64,000 nt of DNA from Marinilabiliales bacterium (GTDB taxonomy: Bacteria; Bacteroidota; Bacteroidia; Bacteroidales; SZUA-534), in the NCBI GenBank assembly GCA_003512955.1, contig DOTG01000043.1, positions 1 through 64,000 of the forward strand. The letters run 5' to 3'. Both the position numbers and the translations under genes were made by a program. This document shows, in pieces, positions 7,978 through 18,217 of this stretch. Each line of letters begins with the position of its first letter. Position 1 is the stretch's first letter. The notes beneath the pieces are model-generated. The model did not search any database. It saw only the letters and a program-made list of their open reading frames with translations, and was not told the origin of the DNA.

Positions 7978-9696
7978 TCAATACTGTTCTTTCCGTTTGT
8001 CAGTTTTTACTTTCACCTCTTTATCGTCTTTATACACGGCTTCGTAAAGAACCTCTCCCCTGATTTTAAGGTATTTCACCGAGCCATGTTTTTTCCCGTT
8101 CTTATACTCAATTTCACTATTCAAAGGGCCCTCTTTGTACCAGGTTTGCCAGATTCCATGTTCCCGCCCCTCTTTGTAAGTTTCAAGCCGGAGCATTTTA
8201 TTATATTCGTTATAATACTTCCAAACGCCATCCTTCAGGCCATTGACATAATTTCCCTCGATGATTTTGGTGCCATTTTCGCGCCATGTAAAATATGGGC
8301 CGTGTGGCATCCCCAATTGGTAATTTTCTTCCATCCGTTTGTTTCCGCCCGGGTACCAATAGGTTGCTTTCCCATGTTTCAGGTTATTTTTGTAGGATAG
8401 CCGGTAACTCATTTCCCCGTTTTCGAACCACGCCTGCCAGACACTGTCCATCGCCCCGGCCTTAAAATAGCCGGTCAGTTCCAGTTGCCCGTTTTCGTAC
8501 CAGCGTTGCCAGAATCCTCCCTCTTTTCCATCTACAAAATTACCCTCGTGGAACTTTTGTTTGTTCTCAAAGTTGATCACCCAATGTCCTGTTTTTATAC
8601 CGTTCAGGTAATCGCCCTCTTTCCAGATTTCACCATTCTCGTACCAATACACCCAGTGGCCATCTAACTGGTTGTTTTTATAATTTCCCTCGTTCCCTTT
8701 GATACCGTTGATCCGCCAATAGGTCCAAAGTCCTTCCTGAATGTCGTTGACAAAGTGCCCTTCGATATCCAGCTTCCCATTTTCATGCCACCATGAGGCT
8801 TTCCCGTTTTTCTTATCCTTTTTGAATTCAATTTCGCTGGCTTTTTGGCCCGATGCGTACCAATTGGTTTGCAGCCCCTCCTTCATCCCCAGTTTATAAT
8901 TTACCTGAATTTTGGGTTTTCCATCGTGGTACCAGTAATTCCAGTTGCCTTCTTTCTTCTCAAAAAGGATGATGCCTTCCATCTCCTTTTGGCCATTTTG
9001 GTAATACCGGGTATTCATGCCGCTTTCATAATTAATCTCGCTCAACAGGTTTCCCTCGCGGTAATACGAAATCCATTTTCCGGCCTCCAGTCCGTTTCGA
9101 TAGTTTCCCGACGACATCAACTGTCCGTTGTTGTAATAACGTTTCCAGTAGCCATTGGGGAATCCGCCTTGGTAAGTTCCGGTTTCTTCCACTTGCCCAT
9201 TTTGGTAATAGGTGGTGATGGTACCATTGCCACCGTCCAGGGTTTGCTTGCCCTCCTTATCCCAAAAGGCCATGATAAAAACCGAATCAGAACGGTATAA
9301 TTCCTCTTTGTTTTTTTGCCCCTTCCCGTTAAAGTAACTCCAGATGCTGTCTTTCTTGCCCTCATGATAATAACCGCTCACACGTGGTACCCCGTTCAGA
9401 TAGTTTTCCACAAAAAAACCATGCAAGATGCCGTTTTTAAACGCCCCCTGATTCTGGATGTTGCCGTTCCTAAAAAAATAGGTCAGCTTACCGTTTACCG
9501 CTCCTTTTCGAAATTCGGTTTCCTGCAATTTTACCCCAAGGCTGTCGTAATACACCCATAAGCCCTGTTCTTTACCATTTATAAGCACTCCGGTACTGGC
9601 CAACGTACCGTTGTTATGAAAATAATTGGTTTTTTGCTGGGCTACGCCAACAAGGGCAAACAGCATTAAGGCAGGAAGAAAGATTTGATACTTCAT
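7978..9696 (-). CDS. Secreted YwqK/MORN-like repeat protein
   Basis: This 572-residue exported protein has a signal peptide (MKYQIFLPALMLFALVGVAQ) and then more than twenty tandem repeats of about 23 residues. Each repeat follows a pattern like YYxNGQ, x2, G, x4, G, x2, W, x2, Y, which is the YwqK-like/MORN-variant repeat (COG2849) common in Bacteroidota. In eukaryotes MORN repeats bind membranes or scaffold proteins, but the function here is unknown. The annotation 'antitoxin YwqK' sometimes attached to this family is not supported, as no toxin gene adjoins it. The ATG at 9696 is chosen over a TTG four codons upstream because it begins the signal peptide. Confidence 0.88.
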   Translation of the reverse strand: MKYQIFLPALMLFALVGVAQQKTNYFHNNGTLASTGVLINGKEQGLWVYYDSLGVKLQETEFRKGAVNGKLTYFFRNGNIQNQGAFKNGILHGFFVENYLNGVPRVSGYYHEGKKDSIWSYFNGKGQKNKEELYRSDSVFIMAFWDKEGKQTLDGGNGTITTYYQNGQVEETGTYQGGFPNGYWKRYYNNGQLMSSGNYRNGLEAGKWISYYREGNLLSEINYESGMNTRYYQNGQKEMEGIILFEKKEGNWNYWYHDGKPKIQVNYKLGMKEGLQTNWYASGQKASEIEFKKDKKNGKASWWHENGKLDIEGHFVNDIQEGLWTYWRINGIKGNEGNYKNNQLDGHWVYWYENGEIWKEGDYLNGIKTGHWVINFENKQKFHEGNFVDGKEGGFWQRWYENGQLELTGYFKAGAMDSVWQAWFENGEMSYRLSYKNNLKHGKATYWYPGGNKRMEENYQLGMPHGPYFTWRENGTKIIEGNYVNGLKDGVWKYYNEYNKMLRLETYKEGREHGIWQTWYKEGPLNSEIEYKNGKKHGSVKYLKIRGEVLYEAVYKDDKEVKVKTDKRKEQY

Positions 9697-9708
9697 ATCT
9701 TTTATCAA

Positions 9709-10175
9709 TCAAAGGTTGTAATTCAATTCACAAATATAAACCGCTTTTTCAGGTAATTCAATTTCGATAGAACGAAAACCATGAAAAGCTATTTTAGTTA
9801 GCCTGGTATTTTTAACATAACCCTTCCGGATTTACAATTTCTGTTAGATAGATGCAATTTACCGACCCCTGAATGTGAAAATTTGAGTCAACCCCAACCT
9901 TTCAAAAGCCTGACAATTGTCATATTTCACTCAAACGTTTGCTGATGCCGCAAAGCGTTTATTAATAAGAACACTATATTTTCGAATCTTACATTTTTAT
10001 TTGTTTTCATTCTAAATACTTTCAATCTATTACTATTTTCTCAAATAATGTTCTTATTTTGTGTTGAAAGAGCAAGATTTGCAAATTTTATTAATTAGGG
10101 TAAATCAATAGGAACATCTTACAATATTAAATGGACAAAGTGAGATGTCAGAAATAAGTTAAAGAGATTAGGTGT
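9709..10175. promoter_or_regulatory. Divergent intergenic region between the MORN gene and gltB
   Basis: This 467-base AT-rich region holds a minus-strand -7 box TATATTTG (9731-9738) serving the MORN gene 35 bases from its ATG. It also holds a perfect 10-base inverted repeat, AATAAGAACA at 9964-9973 and TGTTCTTATT at 10049-10058. The right copy runs directly into TATTTTG (10055-10061), one base short of a standard -7 box, about 115 bases before gltB. The inverted repeat is a possible regulator site for gltBD. I found no coding sequence here. Confidence 0.5.
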
Positions 10176-13100
10176 ATGGATCAGAAAAATGGAACACAAG
10201 AACCGGGTGAGCAAGAGCAGAGAGGAATGTACACCCCGCAATATGAATCGGATGCCTGCGGGATTGGGTTTATTGCAAACATCAAAGGGGTCAAATCGCA
10301 TCAATTGGTGCAGGATGCATTGACCATGCTCGAAAATATGGAACACCGTGGAGCCATTGGTAGTGACCCCGAAACCGGCGATGGCGCAGGTATTTTAATC
10401 CAGGTGCCCGACAAATTTTTCCGTTCGGAATGTGATAAAATCGGCATCGAACTGCCACCTTTTGGCTCGTATGGTGTGGGGATGGTCTATTTTCCGGGCG
10501 ATGTGAAACTGCGTGAAGAATGCCGTAAATTGTTGAATGTACATGTAGCAGAACTAGGTTTTGAATTGTTAGGGTACCGCGATGTGCCTCATATTTCGCA
10601 GGTAGTGGGTGTTACCGCCCTTCAAAAAGAACCTAAAGTGGAACAGCTTTTTGTAAAACACCGCGACAACCTGACCCAAATGGATCTGGAACGTAAATTA
10701 TTTGTGTTACGCCAATACAGTGCCCATACTATCAACCGGCAGGTGATGAACCATAGCATGGAGTTTTATTTTACTTCATTTTCATATAAAACGATTGTGT
10801 ATAAGGGTCAATTCCGTACCCATCAGGTACGCGGGTATTATACCGATTTGACTGATAAGAGACTGAATTCGGCTATTGCGCTGATTCACTCCCGTTTTTC
10901 GACCAATACCTTTCCCAAATGGAGGCTAGCACAACCCTTCCGATACATTGCACACAACGGTGAAATAAATACCATCCGTGGAAACGTAAACTGGATGCGC
11001 TCGAACGAAACTTTGTTGGAATGCACCAAATTTACCCCGGATGAAATTCTCAAGCTCCGCCCAATTATGGACGAAACCAATTCCGATTCGGGGAACCTCG
11101 ATTCGATGGTGGAAATGCTGGTGATGGGCGGCCGCTCGCTGCCACATGTGCTGATGATGTTAATTCCCGAGGCATGGCAGCACACCCTGAAAATGAATGC
11201 AGCCAAAAAGGCGTTTTACGAATACCATGCTTCTATTATGGAACCGTGGGATGGCCCCGCTTCCATCTGTTTTACCGACGGAAATATCGTGGGAGCCACC
11301 TTAGACCGTAATGGATTGCGCCCCTCAAGGATGGTGCTCACGAACGACGACCGTATTATTGTATCATCCGAAGCAGGGGCATTGCCCATTGAACCCGAAA
11401 AGATTGTGAAAAAATGGCGGGTACAGCCCGGTAAAATGATTTATGCCGATCTGGAACAGGGTCGTGTTCTTTATGATAAGGAGATTAAAGATGAAATTGC
11501 GAAACGCCGTCCTTATGGGAAGTGGCTGGAGATGAACGAAAAACACATTGATGCCATTCCTGAAAAGCCGTTGACGTTTTCTTACGATATGGATTCCCTG
11601 TTGACACGTCAACAAGCCTTTGGATTTAGCCAGGAAGATGTGAACTTTATCATCCAAAGCATGGCCGAAACAGGGAAAGAGCCTCTGGGTTCTATGGGGA
11701 GCGATGTTCCCATTGCTATCCTTTCGAACCAAAGCCGGCACCTTTCGAACTATTTCAAGCAGCAGTTTGCACAAGTAAGCAATCCTCCCATTGATCCAAT
11801 CAGGGAGCGGATTGTGATGTCGTTGCGGTCGTCGGTCGGAAAAATTTACAACCTGCTATCGGAAACCCCTTTGCACTGTAAACAGCTTACTTTTGATCAA
11901 CCGGTGCTGACCAACGAACAACTGGAAAAACTCCGGAATTATCACGACACCAACTTCCGCATAAAAGTGATTGATGCCATCTATCCTGCCACTGGATTGC
12001 CCGGTGAATTGGAAAAGGCCCTCGATAAAATTTGTGCCGAAGCTGATGTGGCAATCATGGAAGATGGGCATAATGCGATTTTAATTTCCGACCGGAAAAT
12101 TGATAAAAACAATGCCCCAATACCGTCACTGTTGGCGGTTGGTGCCCTTCATCACCATTTGGTTGAAAACGGGTTACGGGTACGTACCGGTATTATTGTG
12201 GAAGCGGGCGATGTGCGCGAAACCCATCATTTTGCCACCCTAATTGGATATGGAGCCAATGCCATCAACCCTTACATGGCTTTTGAAACCATTGTATCGC
12301 TGGAAGCCAATAAAACCTCACCCAAAGGAATTGACAACCCTAAAGCTTATCAGAATTATACTAAAGCCATTGGCGGTGGATTGCTGAAAATATTCTCCAA
12401 AATGGGAATCTCCACGTTGCAATCATACCACGGGGCTCAGATTTTCGAAGTTATTGGACTGTCCGACAAGGTAATACATAAATGTTTCAAAGGTACGGTT
12501 TCCCGGCTGGGAGGCATCGACTTTGATGGAATTGCCCGTGAGGTCTGTGTCAGGCACCGCCTGGCTTTCCCAAAACAAGCCGGGTTAAAACCGAGGCTCG
12601 ACGAGGGAGGGGTGTACCAATGGAAACAAAAAGGGGAACATCACCTTTTTAATCCAAAAACCATCACCTTGTTGCAACGTGCAGCCCGCAACAATGACCT
12701 GGAAGCTTATAAAGAATATACCCATGAAATAAACGACCAGGCGGATAAAGCAGTTACCATCCGTAGTCTGTTCGAATTTAAAAGACACAAATCGGTTCCT
12801 ATTGATGAGGTGGAGCCTGTGGAAAGCATCTTTAAACGGTTTGCTACCGGTGCTATGTCGTTTGGTTCCATTTCGCACGAAGCGCACTCTACGTTAGCTA
12901 TTGCCATGAACCGCATTGGTGGGAAAAGCAACAGTGGGGAAGGAGGCGAAGACGAAATGCGCTTTGAACCGTTGCCTAATGGCGACAGCATGCGTTCGGC
13001 CATTAAACAAGTGGCCTCAGGTAGGTTTGGCGTAACCAGTTATTACCTTTCCAATGCCGACGAATTGCAAATTAAGATGGCTCAAGGGGCCAAACCTGGT

Positions 13101-14765
13101 GAAGGTGGCCAATTGCCCGGTGATAAAGTAGATGAATGGATTGGCAGGGTTCGACATTCTACGCCTGGTGTCGGTCTGATTTCACCCCCACCTCACCACG
13201 ATATTTATTCCATTGAGGATTTGGCCCAGTTGATTTATGATTTGAAAAATGCCAACCGACAGGCGCGCATCAACGTGAAACTTGTTTCTAAGGCAGGTGT
13301 GGGAACCATTGCCGCAGGTGTGGCTAAGGCTCATGCCGACGTTATCCTGATTGCTGGCCACGACGGCGGAACAGGGGCTTCCCCCGTAAGTTCGGTGCAA
13401 TATGCCGGAACTCCGTGGGAACTTGGATTATCGGAAACACACCAAACCTTGGTAAAAAACAGGTTACGCGACCGCATTACCCTCCAGGTAGATGGGCAGA
13501 TGCGTACTGGACGCGACTTAGCCATTGCCACCTTTTTAGGTGCCGAGGAATGGGGAATTGCCACGGCAGCTCTGGTGGCCAGTGGATGCATCATGATGCG
13601 TAAATGCCATTCCAACACATGTCCGGTAGGAGTGGCCACGCAAGACAAAGAACTACGAAAACTGTTTACAGGCGATCCACAGCATGTGATCAACTATTTT
13701 ACCTTTTTAGCTCAGGATCTGCGCCAAATTATGGCCGAACTTGGGTTCCGTAAGGTGAACGAAATGGTAGGCCAGGTAGATATGTTGCGCGTAAGGGAAG
13801 ACATTGATCATTGGAAAATAAAGACCCTCGATTTGAGCCCAATTTTGTATAAAGAACCCGCTGATAAATCTGTAGGCCTTTACAAAAAAATTGAACAGGA
13901 CCATGGCGTTGAACATTTCTTCGACTGGAAATTGATGGATTTGGTAAAACCCGCGCTGGAAAAAGGCAAAAAAGTGACGGGTTCATTCAATGTACGAAAT
14001 ACCGACCGTGCCATTGGCACCCTGCTCTCTAACGAGATTTCAAAAATTTATAAAGGAAATGGGCTACCCGATGATACCATCCATGTGAAATTCCATGGCT
14101 CGGCAGGTCAAAGTTTTGGAGCTTTTGCATCCAAAGGCCTCACCTTTGAACTGGAAGGCGAAGCCAACGACTACTTTGGCAAAGGCCTTTCGGGAAGCAA
14201 ATTGGTGGTGTATCCCGACCGGAAATCTATCTTTAAAGCCGAAGAAAATGTCATCATTGGCAATGTAGCCTTCTACGGAGCCACGTCGGGCGAAGCATAC
14301 ATCCGTGGAATTGCCGGCGAACGCTTTTGCGTACGTAATTCCGGAGCTATCGCGGTGGTTGAAGGTGTGGGCCGACATGGCTGCGAATACATGACCGGAG
14401 GTGTAGCCATTGTTTTAGGTAACGTGGGTTCCAACTTTGGCGCAGGTATGTCGGGAGGTGTGGCCTATATTTACGATGTGGAAGGAACCTTTGAAAAATA
14501 CCGTAATTACGAACTGTCCGATTACGATACCATTGAATACGACGATGAAGAGGTATTGCGAAAGTATATTTCTAATCACTTCAATTACACTGGTAGCACA
14601 CGCGCTAAAGAGATTCTTGAGGATTGGGACAATGCATTGTTGAAATTCATTAAAATATTCCCTAAAGAATACAAAGAAGCATTAAGAAAGCAAAAAGAGA
14701 AAAAAGTACAGCAGCCAGACAGTCAGACAATTGAAAAGAGGACTGAAAATGCGGTGTTGGCATAG
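10176..14765 (+). CDS. gltB: Glutamate synthase (GOGAT), large subunit
   Basis: This subunit hydrolyses glutamine and transfers the ammonia to 2-oxoglutarate, producing glutamate. At 1529 residues it has the full bacterial alpha-subunit layout. An N-terminal class II amidotransferase domain has catalytic Cys28 in ACGIGFIA, and this Cys is normally exposed by removal of a propeptide (here about 27 residues). A central domain follows. The FMN/2-oxoglutarate domain has GKSNSGEGGED and GHDGGTGASP, with three cysteines in GCIMMRKCHSNTCPVG for a 3Fe-4S cluster. The C-terminal beta-helix has GxxxxG-rich repeats such as GNVGSNFGAGMSGG. gltD follows after 32 bases. Confidence 0.97.
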   Translation: MDQKNGTQEPGEQEQRGMYTPQYESDACGIGFIANIKGVKSHQLVQDALTMLENMEHRGAIGSDPETGDGAGILIQVPDKFFRSECDKIGIELPPFGSYGVGMVYFPGDVKLREECRKLLNVHVAELGFELLGYRDVPHISQVVGVTALQKEPKVEQLFVKHRDNLTQMDLERKLFVLRQYSAHTINRQVMNHSMEFYFTSFSYKTIVYKGQFRTHQVRGYYTDLTDKRLNSAIALIHSRFSTNTFPKWRLAQPFRYIAHNGEINTIRGNVNWMRSNETLLECTKFTPDEILKLRPIMDETNSDSGNLDSMVEMLVMGGRSLPHVLMMLIPEAWQHTLKMNAAKKAFYEYHASIMEPWDGPASICFTDGNIVGATLDRNGLRPSRMVLTNDDRIIVSSEAGALPIEPEKIVKKWRVQPGKMIYADLEQGRVLYDKEIKDEIAKRRPYGKWLEMNEKHIDAIPEKPLTFSYDMDSLLTRQQAFGFSQEDVNFIIQSMAETGKEPLGSMGSDVPIAILSNQSRHLSNYFKQQFAQVSNPPIDPIRERIVMSLRSSVGKIYNLLSETPLHCKQLTFDQPVLTNEQLEKLRNYHDTNFRIKVIDAIYPATGLPGELEKALDKICAEADVAIMEDGHNAILISDRKIDKNNAPIPSLLAVGALHHHLVENGLRVRTGIIVEAGDVRETHHFATLIGYGANAINPYMAFETIVSLEANKTSPKGIDNPKAYQNYTKAIGGGLLKIFSKMGISTLQSYHGAQIFEVIGLSDKVIHKCFKGTVSRLGGIDFDGIAREVCVRHRLAFPKQAGLKPRLDEGGVYQWKQKGEHHLFNPKTITLLQRAARNNDLEAYKEYTHEINDQADKAVTIRSLFEFKRHKSVPIDEVEPVESIFKRFATGAMSFGSISHEAHSTLAIAMNRIGGKSNSGEGGEDEMRFEPLPNGDSMRSAIKQVASGRFGVTSYYLSNADELQIKMAQGAKPGEGGQLPGDKVDEWIGRVRHSTPGVGLISPPPHHDIYSIEDLAQLIYDLKNANRQARINVKLVSKAGVGTIAAGVAKAHADVILIAGHDGGTGASPVSSVQYAGTPWELGLSETHQTLVKNRLRDRITLQVDGQMRTGRDLAIATFLGAEEWGIATAALVASGCIMMRKCHSNTCPVGVATQDKELRKLFTGDPQHVINYFTFLAQDLRQIMAELGFRKVNEMVGQVDMLRVREDIDHWKIKTLDLSPILYKEPADKSVGLYKKIEQDHGVEHFFDWKLMDLVKPALEKGKKVTGSFNVRNTDRAIGTLLSNEISKIYKGNGLPDDTIHVKFHGSAGQSFGAFASKGLTFELEGEANDYFGKGLSGSKLVVYPDRKSIFKAEENVIIGNVAFYGATSGEAYIRGIAGERFCVRNSGAIAVVEGVGRHGCEYMTGGVAIVLGNVGSNFGAGMSGGVAYIYDVEGTFEKYRNYELSDYDTIEYDDEEVLRKYISNHFNYTGSTRAKEILEDWDNALLKFIKIFPKEYKEALRKQKEKKVQQPDSQTIEKRTENAVLA

Positions 14766-14797
14766 GTTAAAAATTAAGATTATTAAAAGGAAAAACA

Positions 14798-16249
14798 ATG
14801 GGAAAAGTCACTGGATTTTTAGAATATAAAAGGCAACTTCCGCCTAACAAACCGGTGGAACAACGGATACAGGATTTCAACGAATTCGTGCTGCCGGTAA
14901 CAAAAATAAACGTAGAGAAGCAAGCGGCCCGTTGCATGGATTGTGGTGTTCCTTTTTGTCACCATGGATGTCCACTGGGCAACAACATCCCTGATTTTAA
15001 CGATATGGTTTACAAAGAGAATTGGAAAGCTGCTTATAAAATACTTATTTCTACCAACAATTTTCCGGAATTTACCGGGCGGATATGTCCTGCCCCTTGC
15101 GAAACCTCATGCGTGCTCTCTATCAACAAAGAGGCTACTGCCATAGAGATGATTGAAAAAAACATTATTGAACGGGCTTTTAAAGAGGGTTGGGTTCGGC
15201 CAAACCTTCCTCTGTTACGCACCAATAAAAAGATAGCTGTAATTGGTTCAGGGCCATCCGGATTGGCTGCTGCCAGTCAATTGAATTCAGCCGGGCATCA
15301 GGTAACCGTGTTTGAACGGGCCGACCGTATCGGTGGATTGTTGAGGTATGGCATCCCTGATTTTAAACTAGAGAAGAGCGTGTTGGATCGTAGGATTGAA
15401 CTGATGAAAGAAGAAGGCATTGAATTCAAAACCGGGGTGAATGTGGGTGTTGATTATGCTGCCAAGGAATTAATTGGCGATTTCAATGCCATCCTGTTAA
15501 CAGGAGGTTCTACCATTCCGCGCGACCTAAAAGCTAACGGACGCGAAGCCAAAGGGGTGCATTTTGCCATGGATTTTCTTACTCAACAAAACAAACGGTT
15601 GGCCGGTGATTATATTTCCGAAGACCAAGCCATAATAGCTACCGGAAAACAGGTTCTGGTGATTGGCGGTGGCGATACCGGTTCTGACTGTGTGGGAACC
15701 TCCATTCGACAAGGAGCACTGAATGTCACCCAGATCGAGGTATTGCCCAAACCGGCCATTGGGAAAAACCCAAAAACCCCTTGGCCCGAATATCCGGCTA
15801 TCTTGCGTACCAGTTCCTCGCAACAGGAAGGTTGCCAGCGGTTCTGGTCGGTGCAGACCAAACAGTTCATCGCCGATGAACGGGGTCAGTTAAAGGCTGT
15901 GAAACTGGTGGATGTCCGTTGGGTAAATGGCGGGTTTGAGGAAATAAAGGATACCGAACGGGAAATCCCCTGCGACTTGGCATTTCTGTCCATTGGATTT
16001 GTACATCCGCAGCACGAGGGGCTGCTAACCCAATTGGGCGTGCAAATCGATGAACGGGGAAACGTGAAAACCCGAAAATTCCATACCTCCAAAGAGGGTG
16101 TGTTTGCAGCCGGGGATATGCGTCGGGGACAATCACTGGTGGTGCATGCCATCAGCGAAGGCCGCGAAGCCGCCCGCGAAATCGACATTTATCTGACGGG
16201 CACCTCGGTGTTGGACTCAAAAAATCATTCCCTAATCAATATCCGGTAG
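14798..16249 (+). CDS. gltD: Glutamate synthase, small (NADPH) subunit
   Basis: The 483-residue beta subunit passes electrons from NAD(P)H through FAD and Fe-S clusters to GltB. N-terminal cysteines for two 4Fe-4S clusters are visible in CMDCGVPFCHHGCPLGNN and CPAPCETSC. An FAD-binding Rossmann motif VIGSGPSGLAAAS and an NAD(P)-binding motif VIGGGDTGSDC follow, and near the end is the typical GVFAAGDMRRGQSLVVHAI. It is 32 bases downstream of gltB and is followed by a terminator, so gltBD is a two-gene operon. Confidence 0.97.
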   Translation: MGKVTGFLEYKRQLPPNKPVEQRIQDFNEFVLPVTKINVEKQAARCMDCGVPFCHHGCPLGNNIPDFNDMVYKENWKAAYKILISTNNFPEFTGRICPAPCETSCVLSINKEATAIEMIEKNIIERAFKEGWVRPNLPLLRTNKKIAVIGSGPSGLAAASQLNSAGHQVTVFERADRIGGLLRYGIPDFKLEKSVLDRRIELMKEEGIEFKTGVNVGVDYAAKELIGDFNAILLTGGSTIPRDLKANGREAKGVHFAMDFLTQQNKRLAGDYISEDQAIIATGKQVLVIGGGDTGSDCVGTSIRQGALNVTQIEVLPKPAIGKNPKTPWPEYPAILRTSSSQQEGCQRFWSVQTKQFIADERGQLKAVKLVDVRWVNGGFEEIKDTEREIPCDLAFLSIGFVHPQHEGLLTQLGVQIDERGNVKTRKFHTSKEGVFAAGDMRRGQSLVVHAISEGREAAREIDIYLTGTSVLDSKNHSLINIR

Positions 16250-16279
16250 GTTCTTTTGGTTTATCCTTCATAGTTGGTA

Positions 16280-16312
16280 AAAGCCCTGGTAGTATGCGTC
16301 GGGGCTTTTTTG
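16280..16312 (+). terminator. Rho-independent terminator after gltD
   Basis: AAAGCCC and GGGGCTTTTTT pair around a 14-base loop and end in a T run, 30 bases after the gltD stop. Confidence 0.75.
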
Positions 16313-16408
16313 TATGTTGGAAATAGTCTGTTAGGGTTGCAATATGGGTTAAATGTGTTGTTAAAACAGAATTTATTTGGATTAAAATTTCTTGTGAACT
16401 CCGTTTCC

Positions 16409-18055
16409 TTAGTCCCGGGTTACATCAAAAACCAATTTTCCATTGCTATAAGTTTGTTCTACCTTAATATTAGGAATCTCTTGAACAGGAACTGAAAGCA
16501 GATCTTGCGATAAAACTACAAAATCAGCCAGCTTTCCCTTTTCGATACTGCCTTTTTCCTTTTCCTCGAATTGACCTTTGGCTGCCCAAATAGTCATTGC
16601 TTTTAGAGCCTGCATCCGTGATAATTGTTGCTTTGGATAGAATCCGCCATTGGGGATTCCATTCAAATCCTGACGGGTAATGGCTGAATAATAGCCTAAA
16701 AGTGGATTTATGTCTTCAATCGGAAAATCGGAACCGTTAATGAGCCATTCATTTTGTTTTAATAAATCCTGCCAAATATAGGCATGTTGAATCCGTCCGG
16801 GGCCTAACCGTTCAGGGGCCCAACCCATGTCGGAGGTGCAATGGGTAGTTTGCACGCTCGGGATAACACTGAATTGTTTGTAATGTTTCAAATCGTTGGG
16901 ATTCACCACCTGGGCATGTTCAATACGCCACCGGTAATCGTTTTTACCGTTTAAGACGGAGCCATAAATTTGTAACATCAACCGGTTGGCTGAATCTCCA
17001 ACGCAATGCGTATTTACCTGGTAATTATATTCGTAGGCTAACTCACATAACGAGGTCAGGCTATCGGGGGATTCCAGCAATAACCCATAATTGGTTGGAT
17101 CGTCGGTATAGGGTTCTAATAAACAAGCGCCTCGAGAACCCAGCGCACCATCGGCATATAACTTCAATGAACGGATGGTAAGGTTTGCCGTTTGATAAAA
17201 CCCTTTTTTTAGATAGTTTTCAATGTTCTCTTTTGAAGGGGCAATCATTGCATAAATTCTCATAAGCAGTTGATTCTTCTTTTGTAAAGAATCAATCAGT
17301 TGGATTTCCTCATATTCCAGCCCCGCGTCGCCTACTGAGGTTAAACCTACTGCAAAACAATTTTGCTGAGCTTTTAACAATCCCGTGGTTTGAGTAGGCA
17401 GGTCTGCCTTAGGCATGAATTCCAATACTTTATCCACAGCTTTATCGGTAAGTAATCCTGTCGGTTTTCCGTTTTCCGCAAGTATCTTTCCGCCTTTAAT
17501 TTTGGTTGTGGTGTTGATACCGGCAAGCATCAGGGCTTTTTGGTTGGCAATAGCTGCATGGCCATCAATACGGCGGAGTAACACGGGAACATCGGGAAAT
17601 GCTTGATTTAACAGTTCATTGGTGGGAAAATCCCTGGTTCCCCACAGGTTCTGATCCCACCCCCGGCCGATGATCCACGCCATCGGAAATTCCTGATGGT
17701 GTTTTTTTGTCCGCTCTACCACTTCGGTAAACGACAGGGCTCCCCGCAGATCTACCTGAGTCAGGGTCAACCCATACCCATAAAAGTGGCAATGAGGATC
17801 GATAAACCCGGGATAAATATATTTCCCTTTCAGATCAAGAACCTGATCGCTATAATATTGCGCGTTGATGGTGGCATCGGGGCCTACAGCCACAAAACGG
17901 CCATCGAGCACTGCAATGCCCTGGACCACGGTAAAGTTTTTGTCAACCGTGTATATTTTTGCATTTTTAATAATCAAATCGGCTTTCTGTTTAAACTTAC
18001 ACGAGGTCATCGTTAACCCTCCCAGTATTAAAAGCCACGTAAAGATCCGGTTCAT
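16409..18055 (-). CDS. YtcJ-like amidohydrolase, predicted lipoprotein
   Basis: The 548-residue protein starts with a lipoprotein signal (hydrophobic core, then LTMTSC as lipobox), which places it on the cell surface or in the periplasm. The rest is a family 3 amidohydrolase. It has a short beta-sandwich (KNAKIYTVD), the metal-ligand motif DPHCHFYGYG, THCVGDSANR, RIEHAQV and a C-terminal NGSDFPIEDINPLLGYYSA containing the metal Asp, then LSRMQALKAMT and GKLADFVVL. Related enzymes hydrolyse amides or cyclic amides, and the substrate is unknown. The ATG at 18055 is preferred to the TTG two codons earlier. It converges with gltD across a short gap. Confidence 0.87.
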   Translation of the reverse strand: MNRIFTWLLILGGLTMTSCKFKQKADLIIKNAKIYTVDKNFTVVQGIAVLDGRFVAVGPDATINAQYYSDQVLDLKGKYIYPGFIDPHCHFYGYGLTLTQVDLRGALSFTEVVERTKKHHQEFPMAWIIGRGWDQNLWGTRDFPTNELLNQAFPDVPVLLRRIDGHAAIANQKALMLAGINTTTKIKGGKILAENGKPTGLLTDKAVDKVLEFMPKADLPTQTTGLLKAQQNCFAVGLTSVGDAGLEYEEIQLIDSLQKKNQLLMRIYAMIAPSKENIENYLKKGFYQTANLTIRSLKLYADGALGSRGACLLEPYTDDPTNYGLLLESPDSLTSLCELAYEYNYQVNTHCVGDSANRLMLQIYGSVLNGKNDYRWRIEHAQVVNPNDLKHYKQFSVIPSVQTTHCTSDMGWAPERLGPGRIQHAYIWQDLLKQNEWLINGSDFPIEDINPLLGYYSAITRQDLNGIPNGGFYPKQQLSRMQALKAMTIWAAKGQFEEKEKGSIEKGKLADFVVLSQDLLSVPVQEIPNIKVEQTYSNGKLVFDVTRD

Positions 18056-18127
18056 AGTCAAGTGTTAGATGCTTTCATAAAGCAGGCCATCAACCAACAA
18101 ATGGTAAGCATTGAATTATTTTGAGCG

Positions 18128-18135
18128 CAAATATA
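18128..18135 (-). promoter_or_regulatory. Amidohydrolase gene promoter, -7 box TATATTTG
   Basis: A minus-strand match to TAnnTTTG lies 72 bases upstream of the amidohydrolase ATG. Confidence 0.5.
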
Positions 18136-18217
18136 AGAACTTTAGTTTCAACATAAAAGTGGCATAAATACCTACCTTTCTGACCCTTTGGGCAGGCAAT
18201 TTAGAAAGGAGGAGGTG

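Noticed and set aside
8086..9561. Plus-strand frames up to 151 codons opposite the MORN-repeat gene
   Set aside because: They arise from the reversed repeats of the MORN gene and show no protein features.
7978..9696. A YwqJK toxin-antitoxin pair
   Set aside because: The YwqK-like repeats alone do not make an antitoxin. The protein is exported and no toxin gene is adjacent.
10886..14378. Several open minus-strand frames of 70-120 codons opposite gltB
   Set aside because: They mirror the codon pattern of gltB, have no motif or promoter and cannot be real alongside such a clear gene.
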